Of a stretch of DNA of 64,000 nucleotides, positions 46,390 through 58,419 are shown piece by piece. Location of the stretch: the NCBI GenBank assembly GCA_964034945.1, contig OZ035962.1, forward strand, positions 66,297,274 through 66,361,273. Direction: 5' to 3'. Source of the DNA: Chrysopilus asiliformis (Eukaryota > Arthropoda > Insecta > Diptera > Rhagionidae). A program made the position numbers and the translations under genes. How positions within the stretch are numbered: the stretch's first letter is position 1; every line of letters begins with the position of its first letter. A model generated the notes under the pieces. That model was not told the origin of the DNA. It saw only the letters and a list, made by a program, of their open reading frames with translations, and did not search any database.

Positions 46390-46395
46390 AATAAA
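46390..46395 (+). promoter_or_regulatory. Candidate Rpn13 poly(A) signal
   Basis: AATAAA lies 46 bases after the Rpn13 stop codon. Confidence 0.5.
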
Positions 46396-46767
46396 AATTT
46401 AATATAATTCAATTGCAAATTAAACTGGAGCCTTGGTATCATTCAAACAATCAAAAGGCATATTTTGCTTCTTAAATATCTTTTACACATATTAATAAAA
46501 TATAATCTTTTGCTGATTTATTCAAACAGTGAAGATTAGTAATATGATTTTTGTTCTTTGTATTTTTAGAAAAACATTTAACGTTACTCTTCAAATAATA
46601 ATAAAACAAAATAAAAGCATTTTGTGATTTATGGATTTTGTTGAAAATTCTCCATAAACTCATTTCTGTAGTATATTATATGCGTTACAGTTCCTTAACT
46701 TGTTGTTTTGATATTGCAACAAAGAACGCATGTAGAGAGTGATATTCAAAATTCTTTTTTTTTAAGT

Positions 46768-47653
46768 TTCAGCCAGAGTTTAGGGGAAGACCCTTTAATG
46801 CCGAAACACAGCTTAGGATGGTCGGAAGGACAAAAGAAAATGTCGGTTTATGGTCTCCTTGAACTTTTGCGGGTTATAGTCCAGGTAAATCGTTCCAAAG
46901 TCTTGTTGTTCGAGGAATTAAGGAACTCCTAAACTTTACTGTACGAAAATGGGGAGGTTCAAGGAAGAAGTCGTGCGCGCGTGCTGCTGCACGAGTGGGT
47001 CTAGAAAAAATATACCGTGGAGAAATAAGTTGGGAAATTTCGGTGGAACATTTCCCATGGAAATATCTATAGAATATGGTGAGTACCCCAACAGAGCGAC
47101 GCTGCTCGAGAGACGGTAATAAATCTGTCAAAGACTTGTCTCCAATTAGTCGGATCGCACGTTTTTGAATTCGGTCCAGCAGTTGCAGGACAGTTTTTGG
47201 TGCTCCGGCTCAAATGTGCGAAACATACTCAAGTCTCGGTCGAATGTAGGTCTTGTAGATGCTGAGGACGTCGATTGGTGTGAAATATTTTTTGCATCGT
47301 CCCAGGAAGCCTAGGCACTGTGATGCTTCCTTTGCTATTTTGAATATATGATCACCCCATTGGAGTTTCTCGTTTATTTCGATGCCCAGTATTCTGTTTT
47401 TAGAGTCATTAATGGACTTATTCATAAATTCGACCGTTTCGGGGGATTTTTCGCATTTCATCGACAACCGCATTGATTGGGTTTTAGATGCGTTGAATTC
47501 CACACGGTTGATTCTGCCCCAAGCCATAATTGTGTTTAAAAGAGAATTCAAAGATTTAAGTTGCTCACTGCGTCTCAATCGAACTGCAATGGCGTTTTTT
47601 TCAAATTCGTGAATGCTACAGCCTCGGCATTTCCTCTTACGTTTGCTTGTCAA
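46768..47653 (-). pseudogene. Non-LTR retrotransposon (jockey/CR1-like) 3' end of ORF2
   Basis: The minus-strand frame reads MAWGRINRVEFNASKTQSMR, LGIEINEKLQWGDHI, KEASQCLGFLGRCKKYFTP, IYKTYIRPRLEYVSHI. After one stop it continues in the same frame with APKTVLQLLDRIQKRAIRLI, TDLLPSLEQRRSVGVLTIFY and IPRTTRLWNDLP. This is the thumb and post-RT tail of a LINE ORF2. The single in-frame stop near 47208 is TGA where Trp (HIWAG) is usual. A frameshift near 46882 precedes the final YNPQKFKETINRHF. The 5' part is missing, as in most LINE copies. Confidence 0.85.
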
Positions 47654-47948
47654 AAGTTCACTGCCAGTTTTAGTGAGTGAGAAACAGCAATATAATCCTC
47701 CGTGGTTTGACTTTCGTATAATGTATCGAGGTTTAAATGTACAATGTTTTTGGCAACTTCAACAATTTCTAATGCTTTTTTTTATCAAATGAGTAGAGAT
47801 CGTCTCACAACTTTGATAATAATTGTGACTTGTAAAATTATGACTGAAATGAACCCTCAGAAGTTATGAGTCACCTTCTTGCTCTTGTGACTAGTCGTCG
47901 GTCGTCACTGACAGTCGCCAGGATAGAGCAGAATAGAGCTAATATACA

Positions 47949-48060
47949 GTACAACCTCGATTAAGTGAACTTAAAAAAACTGGGCTATTCACTATATCGA
48001 ATTGTTCAGTATATTGAGAGCTGATTAAAACTATTTACCATATTTCCTTATTTGCAGAGT
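47949..48060. mobile_element. pogo-like left end, partner end not found
   Basis: TACAGTACAACCTCGATTAA has the CAGT..ACCTC-type end and TA flank seen in other elements here, followed by ATTCACTATATCGAATTG. No matching right end was located, so it is a fragment or its partner is diverged. Confidence 0.4.
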
Positions 48061-48199
48061 CAAAGGAAGCATAAAACCTGCTACTTGCTTCCTAATGGTA
48101 ATTGATTTTTTTTTAAATGCATGTGAATCATGTGAGGCAAACTCTTGTGGGAGATAGATTAGTTTCGCATTTGGTGTCCTTACCACGTTTATATATATT

Positions 48200-48480
48200 T
48201 TATACCAGGAGCTTAAGCAAATTACCTTTAATGCCGAAGCACAGCTCAAGACATTCATTTATTCAATCATTCATACAATCCATTCATACACTGAATACTC
48301 CCCTCATCCCACTGCAACAAATACTTGGTGCGACTGTACATAGCCTTATCGACCAATGTGTCCAGTTACATAGCTTGGAGTATTCAAGCGGCAGGAGGCA
48401 AAGACCAGACTGGTCCGTGTTGCAATTATTTTTTAGTTATTAATTTTATTCATTCCCTTGGGCACTGAAAAATAAATGAT
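48200..48480 (-). pseudogene. Second LINE 3'-end fragment
   Basis: CTTTAATGCCGAAGCACAGC at 48228 closely repeats CTTTAATGCCGAAACACAGC at 46793, the tail region of the LINE remnant, and both lie in the same orientation. The rest (ATTCATTCATACAATCC..) is drifted low-complexity sequence. Confidence 0.45.
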
Positions 48481-48796
48481 TTGTTGTTTTAGAGTACCCA
48501 CTGTTAAAAAATATTGGACACTACTGGCATTTTCGATTTTTGACATTTGGAATATCGTGATTTTGCGTTGTATATCGAAACGTCATACATCGAATTCTTG
48601 TATTTTTGTATAATTTTTATATGTATATGCATTGTGGCAATTATAGAGCTAAAAGTTCTGAATTATGGCTAATGTTGGAATAGATTAAAAGTTAAGTTTT
48701 GATAACTTGGCATCGTATATCGAATTTTGGTCGTCGCATATCGATATCGGGCACAAAACACTGAGCGTCGTATGTCGAGGGATGCATTTATATTAA

Positions 48797-49209
48797 CCCT
48801 TTGCACTCCGTAGGCGCCGCTATGGCGCCACTGATTATTCTGAACAAAACCCTAAAATAGTTACAAAGTGTAGTTTGTGTCCAATGACTAGCAGATTCTG
48901 TGTTCAAAGTTGCTGTGCACTCTAAGTGAATTTGATTTTATATTAGATACATTTACCTTTGAGAAAACATGGAAGAAGGAGATTATTGAGAAAGTTTTGA
49001 GATCAGTGAAATATCACACTATGTTGAATTACAAAATATAAATTTCAAATTCCATTTCTTTTATCACAAACTACATTAATTAATAAATAAATGAATTAAT
49101 AATAACATTAAGATCTTTTTTTAGTAAAACAAAAGTTCAATTTTAATATACTCCAAAGTAAAAATGTCCTGCACTCTTAAGTAAAAAAAAACACTCGGAG
49201 TATAAAGAG
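48797..49209. mobile_element. TTAA-flanked piggyBac-like MITE (413 bp)
   Basis: TTAA flanks both ends (48793-48796 and 49210-49213). The ends CCCTTTGCACTCCG and CGGAGTATAAAGAG are near-inverses. An inner TGTGCACTCTAAG/TGCACTCTTAAG pair recurs. It has no coding content. Confidence 0.65.
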
Positions 49210-49539
49210 TTAAGATCTCACTATATCATCTGATGAGTTAAAAAAAGAAAAATGTTTTTGGTCCACGCTTATTTTCGAAATCGTTTTTCAACAAAACGAT
49301 CATCAAGAGAATAATTTTTGTGCTCATAAATGAATCTTATGGTTTGCATGGTATACTTTCGAACACGAACTGGTCACAAAGGGGAAGTCACAAATGACTG
49401 AGCTTTTGCAGGGGAGCGATGTTTTGGTAGTTCAACAACGCACACAAAAAAGTAATTGCGTAAACTTAAAATCAGCTACAAGAAAGTCATACAGTAAAGT
49501 TGAATCTTCGATTTGTAGGTCTTGTTTTGCCGCTTGCAC

Positions 49540-50818
49540 ATCATATTAAAATTAGAGGATTTTTTCTAAAATTCAGTGTGAATTGCAGTGCAGCCAACAA
49601 AAAATTTTAATCCAGCAGAAATTCCACGTCGCCGTCGCTAATAAAACCGACATTTATTTATACAGCAGTAAGTTGCCGTTATCGGTTAATTAATCACACA
49701 ATATTATTCAATACGGATTTATGGCGGTTACCACCACCAAGTGTTGTTGGATTGAATTTCCACAGTAATGAAGATCGTGTTGTTTAAAAGAAGATCGTGC
49801 TATTTAAGACATCAAACAAAGGAAAATATCAAGTAAATTGCCCAGCGAAAGTGGTAGAAGGGTGCTGTTGCTTTATTGGAAGGGAAAAATCCCGTTTTGA
49901 GTCATTTTTATCATACCAAGTTCTTTTGGTGGCAGAAAGAGAAAGCTACACAGGCTAACCGAAAAACAAATCGAAATGTTGTAATTTTGAGCAAATTATT
50001 CCCAAAAGTGTCAGGTGCTTTAAAAAGGAACACGACAATATATTTGATTCGCATAAATCCAGCTGAGTTTTCGCTAAGAAAAATCATAACACCCTTAAGA
50101 ACGTGAAGTTTTAATATAAGCGCGGGTAATTTGTTATTGTTTTGGTATATTGTATGGTGGCTGCCATATGAATTTTTTTGTTTTTGCCTGTCCCGATTGC
50201 CCTTTTGGAGCACTAATTTAGCGGACTATACGATTTTTTTTTTGATTATTCGCAGCCAGCGCGGAACTTTCTCTCTCCTTTTGCCGTGCTTTGCCGGCAA
50301 TGCGCAAGAGTGCGAGGTACGATGAATGTCATCACGTACACTGTAGCAATTTCGTGTTAAATTCAATGTGTATTTAATATCGGCGTGTCATGTGTGCAGT
50401 GCTCGGATATCGCGTCAGTGTTCGTAAGTAAGTACTTTTTATCTGTTCATGAAGGTTTTGCGTAGTTTCCAAAAAGGAAAATTTGTGTATATTTTTTTCT
50501 GTTTTCTTGTTACTGTTGCCAATATTGTCGCGAATTTATTCGATCGTCTATATGTGCATATGTGAATATTAAGCGGCAATTGACCAAATGTAACTTTTTA
50601 TGAAAATTGTCGGCATTTAGTTGCCATCTAAGTGAATTTGTCTTCTCCCCTCACCTGAAAAGAACAGTCACAACATATTAAAGAAAAAAAAATAAATAAA
50701 AAACAAGTAAAAGTCGTAAAGCAAAACAAGATATTTATGTGAAAAAACGCAAAATAAGAAATTAAGGTAGCTTGAAAAAACCTAAAGATACTCGGTCGCT
50801 TCAGTCAGCCGAAAACAG
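49540..50818 (+). other. Possible non-coding 5' exon(s) of a gene outside the window
   Basis: No protein is recognised, but the tract lacks obvious transposon structure. It contains well-formed donor sites (GTTCGTAAGTAAGT near 50428 and AAAACAGGTAAGTC at 50814-50827). The A-rich leader-like sequence (CAAGTAAAAGTCGTAAAG) resembles a fly 5'UTR. This is only a suggestion; no coding exon follows within the window. Confidence 0.2.
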
Positions 50819-50827
50819 GTAAGTCAA

Positions 50828-51873
50828 CTTTTATGATTCACATTTAAACCTTCCTACTTTTACCTAATCAACAACGTTTCAATTATTAATATTTATATAA
50901 ATTTTTGTTGCTGTTATGCGAGCAACTTATGTTGAGCTACGTCATTCTGAAATAGTGCTCCTACATGGATGTACATCAATTACAAATGAAAAAGTCATTT
51001 CAATAAATGGAATTTTACAATATTATTCATCAAACACCTGAAAGTGCAAACATATGTAAATATTGTTAAACAAAAATATAGAAGTAAAAATATTTGATGG
51101 ACGTTATTTCGTTAAAGAAGCAATGCATCATGGATCGCTTTTATAAAATTCTATAGCTCAAGCTAAATTCTTAAAAAAAAAAATTAAATAAACAGCCTCA
51201 AAAAATTGCGTGTACGCAAGCTCAAGTTCAACTCTCCCTTTTTCGTGGTCCTTTTCATTTTCACTTGGATTCCTCCTCACATCTGGCATGCCGACACCAA
51301 CAAAGTTGACCATTCTAGGCGTGAGTCCCCCTTTATCCTGGAGTTATCAAAACATCATCCACACATGTCTTCACGAACACCCACACACAACGCTATCGTT
51401 GCGCAGTCGGAGCTATGCTTCTGTTCTGTATGCCAGGCGAATGCAATAACAATGTCATTGCTTGTACGTGGGAGTTTCATCCCTTAAACTTAAACATTGT
51501 TTTGATTCACCGATCTGCGCGTTCTGTCGCCATATGATGCTTCCTTGAAGAATAAATTTTCAAGGTTACTTCGAATATCCTCTACTGTAGTTGCAAGGCT
51601 TTCTTTTGATATCATTTGGCTCTCTTTTGATATCAGGATTTAAACTGAATTATGTACATGTAATAAAAATTTATCAATAGTTTTATTTTTGCGAATACAT
51701 TACAATTACAGTCCGACCGAAGGTCAGTTTTCAGCCGAAGCCGAACATTGGCATTTTTTTCAATAAAATTTATTGAAGTAATATGAATTCATTTGTTTTG
51801 TATACAATAATTTAGGACAAAATAAAAACAGAAATGTATACTATAATTTGGGACAGAGGGAAAGTATCTTTTT
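50828..51873. other. Spacer, nothing recognised
   Basis: Short frames at 51206-51487 and 51210-51449 have no known domain. No repeat structure was delimited. Confidence 0.35.
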
Positions 51874-52492
51874 TATACCCGTATGGTGAAACCAAAGGGT
51901 ATATTAACTTTGCCTTACCGTTTGTAACGCCAAGATCCCGTCATCGCACAAAAAAATGAATTACACCAGTGTGTTTAGAATGATAAAAATATTTAATTTT
52001 TGCATGTCCGTCCGTCTGTCCGTCTGTCTGTCTGTCCGTCTGTCTGTCTGTCCGTCTGTCTGTCTGTCCGTCTGTCTGTCTGTCTGTCTGTCCGTCCGTC
52101 TGTCTGTGGCGCGGATTGCGGGCGCACGGATTGAGCTAGAGACTTGAAAGTTTGCAGAGATCCGTTTTTCGTAAAATGCGAGGCTAAGTTCGTTAATGGG
52201 CAAAAATTGACCATTAGGGAGGGTACCCCCCATACGAATGAAATCGTTTTTTGTGAATATCTCAAAAACGGTGCATCTTATCAAAAAAGTGCAAGAACAA
52301 AAGTTATTTAGGATATGATTCTACATAAAACTCCCATACATTAAAATCCGATTGGAATAAATTTTAAAAAATCTTATTGGAAAGTTTGACTTCAAATTGG
52401 AATTTTGGTATAACTGTTCGAATTTTGATACGAATATCACCATACGGATCTCCAATGGTTGCCAGATTGGCAATTATAGCTTTTGTTATGTT
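51874..52492 (+). mobile_element. DINE-1/HINE-like helentron, copy F, longest GTCY block
   Basis: A full-length copy with the family 5' end, a (GTCC/GTCT)n array at about 52007-52107 (about 25 tetramers), the conserved middle, sub-TIR (CACCATACGG, here followed by A), hairpin TTGCCAGATTGGCAA and tail GTTATGTT. The frames of RTDRQTD repeats on either strand come from the array. Confidence 0.85.
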
Positions 52493-52589
52493 TAATCCTA
52501 AAATTTCTCTTTGGATGTCAATCGATGACCTCCAACGTGAGTAAAAGAGATAGTCCTTACAGGACCTTCCATGTAAACGATGCCGAAAG

Positions 52590-52905
52590 TGATTTTTTAC
52601 CGTTATCTTTACAGGTTCGAGATCAGCGACCCCGAAAACCTAATGCCAGTTTTTTTAAAGAAAAATGTGAAAAAGTATATTTGCGTCATCCTTACAGCAC
52701 CTTTCGTTTCCAATTTTGAAATTCTAACACCAGATTTGTGATCAGCGACCCCAAAAACCCCCTAATGCCATTTTTCCCCGGGAAAACGGGAAAAAGGATA
52801 TTTGCGTTATCCTTACAGGACCTTCCGTTTCGAGTTTTGAAAATCTAACACCGGATTCGTGATCAGCGACCCCGAAAACCCCCGAGTGAGATCTCAGCCA
52901 CCTAA
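52590..52905. repeat. About 2.5 tandem copies of a 120-bp unit (Helitron-type interior)
   Basis: GATCAGCGACCCCGAAAAC-type phrases recur at 52621, 52740 and 52861, i.e. a period of about 120 bp. Each is followed by CCTAATGCCA..TTTTT, GAAAAAG.ATATTTGCGT and ATCCTTACAG.ACCTTTCGTT. Diverged copies occur at 11.1 kb and 24.1-24.4 kb. Confidence 0.7.
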
Positions 52906-53525
52906 TGTGCAGGCTTCATGGCAAAAATCAATGTTTTAAAACACCAACCCCCTATACACCTTAGTAAGGCTCTACTTCAGGCTTGTCCGACCCGCCCAGG
53001 ACGTGTTTGAATGTGGCCCAACAAAAACTGATATATTTACAAATTTTATGAATTAATGAAGTTTAAATCACTTAAAATTGTTAAATAAGTATGTATATAT
53101 TCTACGTTCTTTACTAATCAGCTATCTTTAGGGTTAGTATATTTCATTTGGGGCCCAATATAACTCGTCTTCTCCTAATGTGGCCCAGGAAAGCTAAAAT
53201 ATTGGATACCCCTGGTCTAATTGATGAATGAAACATACTGTGAAAATTTCAGGTTTCTAGCTTTAGGGGTTTGTGTTGGGCGTTGATGAGCCAGTCAGTC
53301 AGACAGGTCAAACAATTTAGATATATTCTCAAAACAGTCGAAAAATTCTATGTTTAATCATTTTCTAGTTTTAAAAATTCAATTTCAAGTGCATAATTAA
53401 ATGCATATTTCATTACTTTTTAGTGCATATTTAACACTATTTTAGTGCACGAATTTCCGGTCTCTGGTGGTAATCTGTAATAGTAAAGAACAAAAGTGTA
53501 TAGTGAAGTTAAAAAAGCCTGTTAT
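52906..53525. other. Spacer, nothing recognised
   Basis: No gene or clear repeat structure was identified. A short CAGTCAGTCAGACAGG run near 53291 may be Helitron debris. Confidence 0.35.
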
Positions 53526-53641
53526 ATATGTATCTGTGGTGATAAGTTAAAGTTGCATAAGTTGATTTTCGGGCGGGGCCAAAGTAATCTCTCCAAAAGT
53601 CGACTTAGGCTACTTTAACTTATTACCACAGATATATGTAT
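53526..53641. mobile_element. Very short TIR element (about 116 bp)
   Basis: ATATGTATCTGTGGTGATAA and TTATTACCACAGATATATGT face each other, extending through GTTAAAGT. The spacer is GC-richer (GGGCGGGGCC). No coding capacity. Confidence 0.6.
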
Positions 53642-54467
53642 GTATCGTTAGTCCTAACTCCGCCGGTGGAATGCTTTCTTTCTGTTTGTTTATAGGGCTA
53701 AACTACTTTACTGGTGCGGTTAGCTAGGCACTTTTTTTCGTTTGTTTTGTTTTAGTTCGTTAAATGCTTAAAGAAACAAAATATCAACACACAACTTTCC
53801 TCTGCAATATTTACGAGTAGTTTCGGAAAAATATGTAAAATATATTTTTTCAAATATCTTGTTACAGACACGTAAAAATCGTGAAAGGAAAAAAATGCAG
53901 AGAATTTTATTTCCTTTAAATTTTGTTATATGCATTTTTTCTAAAAGCGCAGTTTCCAAAAAAACTTTAAAAAAAATCATAAAAAAATGTATGGGAGGCG
54001 CCCGTTATAGCTACCGTTACTTTTCCAAAAGTTGACAGAAAACTACGATTTTCGTAAAACTTATTTACAAAAAAATTCAAGTCGCTAGAATTATTTTAGT
54101 TACGTAAACTGGACAGACAGACAGATGCACGGGTGTCGTCATAATTTTGGCAGAAACGGATTTCGTACTTATCAGAAAGTTTCTCGAGTCTGTCTCCGTT
54201 ATGAATACAATACTTTCCCTCTACAGAAGAGGACGGTAAAAATAAACCATCATCCATATGTGGTGGGAAGGAGAACCTCCCACCCCATTTTTGCAACTAG
54301 CATCAAAACTGATGTACCTTCGATTTGAGAACTGTCACGCCGAAAGAGTTATTTTGAACTAGCACAAGTTTGCCTCCCCCTCCCAAGTGGAAAAAATGCA
54401 TACGTCACTGAAAATTAAAAACACCTAAAATGTATTTTTAAGCTTCCAGCATTTAAGCTCCATATCG
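53642..54467. other. Spacer with a helentron-like scrap
   Basis: Short frames (for example 53768-53980) have no recognised domain. ACAGACAGACAGATGCACGG near 54111 resembles the GTCY block of helentrons but lacks the rest of the element. Confidence 0.35.
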
Positions 54468-54763
54468 TCGGTGATAGTGCAATACCGCGTATGAGCAGTT
54501 TGTAAATACCGCGTGTCTACATTTTGAATATTTTACAGGGGAAGAAAAATTGATATTTCTAACCCTTTAAAGAGATTTTCTCGTCTAAGATTTTTTGGGA
54601 CCTCATTATGACTCCCTTTATACATACATAACCTCAGATGGCATGACTCCTAAAATAAGCAATTCATCACTTCGAACATTTAGGCACGAAATCTCAAAAT
54701 TGCTACTTTTGTAGATACGCGGTATTTACAAACTGCTCATACGCGGTATTCCACTATCACCGA
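54468..54763. mobile_element. TIR element with about 45-bp ends (296 bp)
   Basis: The left end TCGGTGATAGTGCAATACCG, continuing CGTATGAGCAGTTTGTAAAT, is matched by its inverse at the right with one or two mismatches. ACCGCG/CGCGGTAT recurs within the ends. No coding content. Confidence 0.75.
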
Positions 54764-55350
54764 GGATATGTTTTTGTGGGGGCTGACCTTTCTTCTTCAA
54801 CAAACGAAATCTTGGCTAAACTCTAGCGGCCCTTTTAAATAAGAAAGCATTCTAGTGGAGGTCAAAATTGATGCGCAATCTCCTTGCGACGATCTCTGGT
54901 TAACAATAACGGCGTTTGGGAGGGGGCAGGTCATGCTGATTCAAAAGAACAAGGATCCGTATTTTATCATCTTCTGTCGTTTACAGTCGGTGGTAAAATA
55001 AAGTTTTTCACTAATAATTGAGATTTTTTTTAGTTGCATTGAAAACAAGCATATCGTTATGCGTTTGTACATTATTTTTTATACAAATGCCTAATAATAT
55101 TTATGGTAAAAACCCCGAAATATCTGTTAGGCGAAGCCAAAGTGTTCTATCCGGAAATGGAAATACAGATCACTTTGACTCGACCCGGAAATCTATCCGA
55201 GACGTTTTGGGTCTTTGCTACAGATATGATCTGGAAGCTCTATCATTTTTATGTTTTTAACCTTCTCTCAGTAGTCGTTTACATTTTGAACTGCACCTTC
55301 GAACAATCGAGTTTTTGAGCACAGCGGCGAAGAATTCTCCGTTTTTCGTA

Positions 55351-55911
55351 CAGAGTGGGCCAGAATAGACGCGGGGGTTTGAATTCTTTATAATTTTTTT
55401 ATTTTAGCGAAACCTATAATTTTTTTTTCAAATACATGTAGTTGATTGATGGGGAATATTTTTGGTCTAAACATGGAAAATTATATCCCGCAAGTGGTGG
55501 CCATTTTCTGCTTCGCAAATCCGTGCTCTTTCCAAGACATTTTCCATAACCTTTCGTGTTATGGCCTCGATTTCACTGCGAATGTTGGTTTTCAATTGGC
55601 TGATGGTTGTAGGCTTGTTGACGTAGACCTTTCTTTCAAATATCCCCAAAGGAAACAATCTGGAGTCGTTAGATCAGGTGAACGCGGAGGCCAATTGAAA
55701 TCGCAACTTTTCGAAATAATGCGTCCGCCAAACATGTCCCGTAAAAGAGCCATTGAGCCCACCGCCCACCGGTTCGTTGTTCTATTGTGTACAGGTCCAT
55801 TTTAAATTGCCCAAGTCTTCTTAACAAAATGCTGAAACAAAATTTAAAAAATAAAAATAAAAAAAAAGTTATAAAGACTTCAAACCCCTGCGTCTATTCT
55901 GGCCCACCCTG
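55351..55911 (-). mobile_element. Internally deleted Tc1/mariner-superfamily element (561 bp)
   Basis: TA lies outside both ends (55349-55350 and 55912-55913). The ends CAGAGTGGGCCAGAATAGAC and GTCTATTCTGGCCCACCCTG are near-inverses. It retains the C-terminal part of the transposase on the minus strand and lacks most of the gene. Confidence 0.85.
55467..55800 (-). pseudogene. Tc1/mariner-type (DDE_3-like) transposase C-terminus, frameshifted
   Basis: The minus strand reads MALLRDMFGGRIISKS, then NWPPRSPDLTTPDCFLWGYL. The latter carries the third acidic catalytic position context (SPDLTPxDFFLWG in the family). One base is lost after this, and the next frame continues RKVYVNKPTTISQLKTNIRS, EIEAI and ENGHHLRDIIFHV to the stop. 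The N-terminal DNA-binding half and the first two catalytic residues are absent. Confidence 0.8.
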
Positions 55912-55913
55912 TA

Positions 55914-57470
55914 GTTGTTTTTTAAATGATCCGATTGTTTAAAAACAACAGCTCTTTACGCTCCGATTGTGCAGTTTAAAAAATGGAATTAGGGCGTTTT
56001 CGCGAATATCTCTCTTCTGATGGATTTTAGATTAACATGTAGTAAATTAACAGGGCTATAAGTTCCTCTAAGAACATTTTCTTATTAGCTTGGTCTGTAG
56101 CAGATACATGTTAAAGTAAAAAAAAATGTTTGTCTCCATATAAAGATGAAATAAAAGTTAGCGGGAAACTATTGTACGGTTTCGATGAGAAATATAGGGT
56201 ACATATATTTATATGAAAATAAAAAGTGAAACGGGTCGACACAAGCGCAAAAACGCCGCACGTTTGACATTGAACTTGAGACGCCATCACCATGTTTGAA
56301 TTTACACTAGATATAATATTCGCATAAGTGTTGGTTGGTTGGACTGGGCTCGATTATGGCGGTAGAAACCAATAGCCAATCCCGCCTTCTTGATTGCTTG
56401 AAAGTTGTGCTAGCTTTTATTTACAAAAAAGAAAAAAAAGAAACAAATTTAAGCGATTTTTATTTAGCTTCTGGATGCTTTTATTTTTCTGTTGGCCGTT
56501 ATTCGAAGAAAACTCCCTTTCAGGACTCTGTCTCTGCATTTCGTATATAGCCACTATTCTCTTGTTTAAATTAAGTTCGCAGATTTGGTCTAGATTTACA
56601 ATTGCCTTCAACAAGTTCTTGCTAAAAGCTCCCTTCCAACAAATAACTAGCATGTATGAAGTTTACTTTCCAACTATTTTCCAATAGTAAAACATTTCAG
56701 TGACAAATAGTATATTTTGTTACTGTCGAATTTTTGTAACATCGTCATTTTTGTAACAAGGCATGGGGTTACATTTTCTATTCAAAGGAATTGTTTCTGG
56801 GAATAACCAGTACTCTGGTCCTTGTAATCTGGACAATGTTATGATTGTTTTTTGGCTCTTATGCATAGGAAAAATGTGGTATTTTTCGAACAGGCAACTT
56901 TGTTTACATACCAATACACTAAACTAACCGGTAATATTTAATATTTCCCAACATTTCGTTGCTCAATTTCCCCTCGAATTTCGTTTCTATTCCAAGCGTT
57001 TGCGTTTTCAAGCGCTTTTTAAATGCAGGGGAAAACACTAGAAAGGAATAGCTAACAGGCTTGCTAGTAAAATAACCGAAATACGTCGTGTAGTTTTGAC
57101 ACTTTGTGTACAAACATGACCACATATAGTGTAGCAGTATGGGTATGTTTTCATTCTAAAAATTTTGTTTATTTATTTTATTACTGGGGTTTGTTTGCCT
57201 CACTTTTCTGCAAATGAAATGGAATGAAATTTGGAAAATATGTTAGTGTGCTGTCAACACAGAAAGCGAATCTCCTCAAAAGTAGGTGAAGAGGTTCTTA
57301 GATGTTTACTTGGTTAGCCTTTATACATTTGACACGATGCGGAATTAGTTGGGGGTGATCAAGTACTTTTATATGTTTTTTTTTGAGATAATGGAATAAA
57401 TTGCACTAGGGTGCACAATCAACGACTTCGAACTGGCGGATTACCGAAGTAATCTTATCTATATACAGTA
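55914..57470. other. Spacer, no gene recognised
   Basis: Overlapping frames at 56335-56687 (both strands) and 56919-57125 show no known motif and no splice-compatible extension that I could recognise. Confidence 0.35.
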
Positions 57471-57600
57471 GAGTTCCAGTATAACGAACAAAATAATGTT
57501 CTCGTTCGTCGTTATATAGATATAAAATTTTTACCAGAAATATCCGAATCTCAGTAGTAGAAACACTAGAACTAAAATTTATTTTATAAATCGTACTAAT
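57471..57600. mobile_element. pogo-like left end fragment
   Basis: TACAGTAGAGTTCCAGTATA followed by ACGAACAAAAT..GTTCGTCGTTATA has the TA+CAGT end style of the other pogo-like elements. No right end was found before the helentron fragment that follows. Confidence 0.4.
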
Positions 57601-57608
57601 ATATAAAA

Positions 57609-57952
57609 GATAACAAAAGCTATAATTGCCAATCTGGCAATTATTGAAAACCCTTATGGCGATTTAAGTGAACGGCGAACAGTTGTATCAAAATTCCACT
57701 TTGAAGTCAAATTTTCCAATAAGATTTTTTAAAATTTATTCCAATCGGATTTTGATGTATGGGAGTTTTATGTAGAATCATATTCTAAATAACTTTTGTT
57801 CTTGGACTTTTTTGATAAGATGCGCCGTTTTTGAGATATTCGCAAAAATCGTTTTTTTCCATTAACGAACTTAGCCTTGCATTTTACGAAAAACGAATCT
57901 GCACAAAATTTGAAGTCTCTAGCTCAATCCGTGCGCCCGCAATCCGCATATC
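57609..57952 (-). mobile_element. DINE-1/HINE-like helentron 3' half, copy G
   Basis: In reverse orientation it runs from the 3' tail (TAACAAAAGCTATAATTGCC) to the conserved CTCAATCCGTGCGCCCGCAA block and stops at the point where the GTCY array would begin. The 5' half is absent. Confidence 0.75.
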
Positions 57953-58419
57953 TGTATATACTTATGAAATTTTCGATTTAATGGATGGAATTATCCATTA
58001 AATCGATCCAAAAATTAATTAATAAAACTGATGAATTACCTTACATTTTTCTCAAATAATCCCAACAATATTTACAGTTACTATTTGACTGAAAAAAAAT
58101 AGCTTTTGATAGTGAAAGCAGTTTTTGTTAGTATGGAGACACAAATGTACTTGTCGATAATGAGTTACAGGATGAGCAAACTCGCATAGAAATGCTGTAA
58201 ATTTCATAAAAAATTGCTTTTGTAGAGGTGTTACGGTTCATTCTTAATGGCACTAGGACCAAGCTACGAACCCTTCCTCTATCTATGTACATTTGTGAAG
58301 ATCAAAACGTTAAAAAGAATAAAATAGAATTTCTGTAATGGTTTTGTTTGGGGAAAAAAGTGTATTCTGATGAATATATATTTTTTGTGATACAATAGGA
58401 TTGTGAAAAGTCAAATCTA

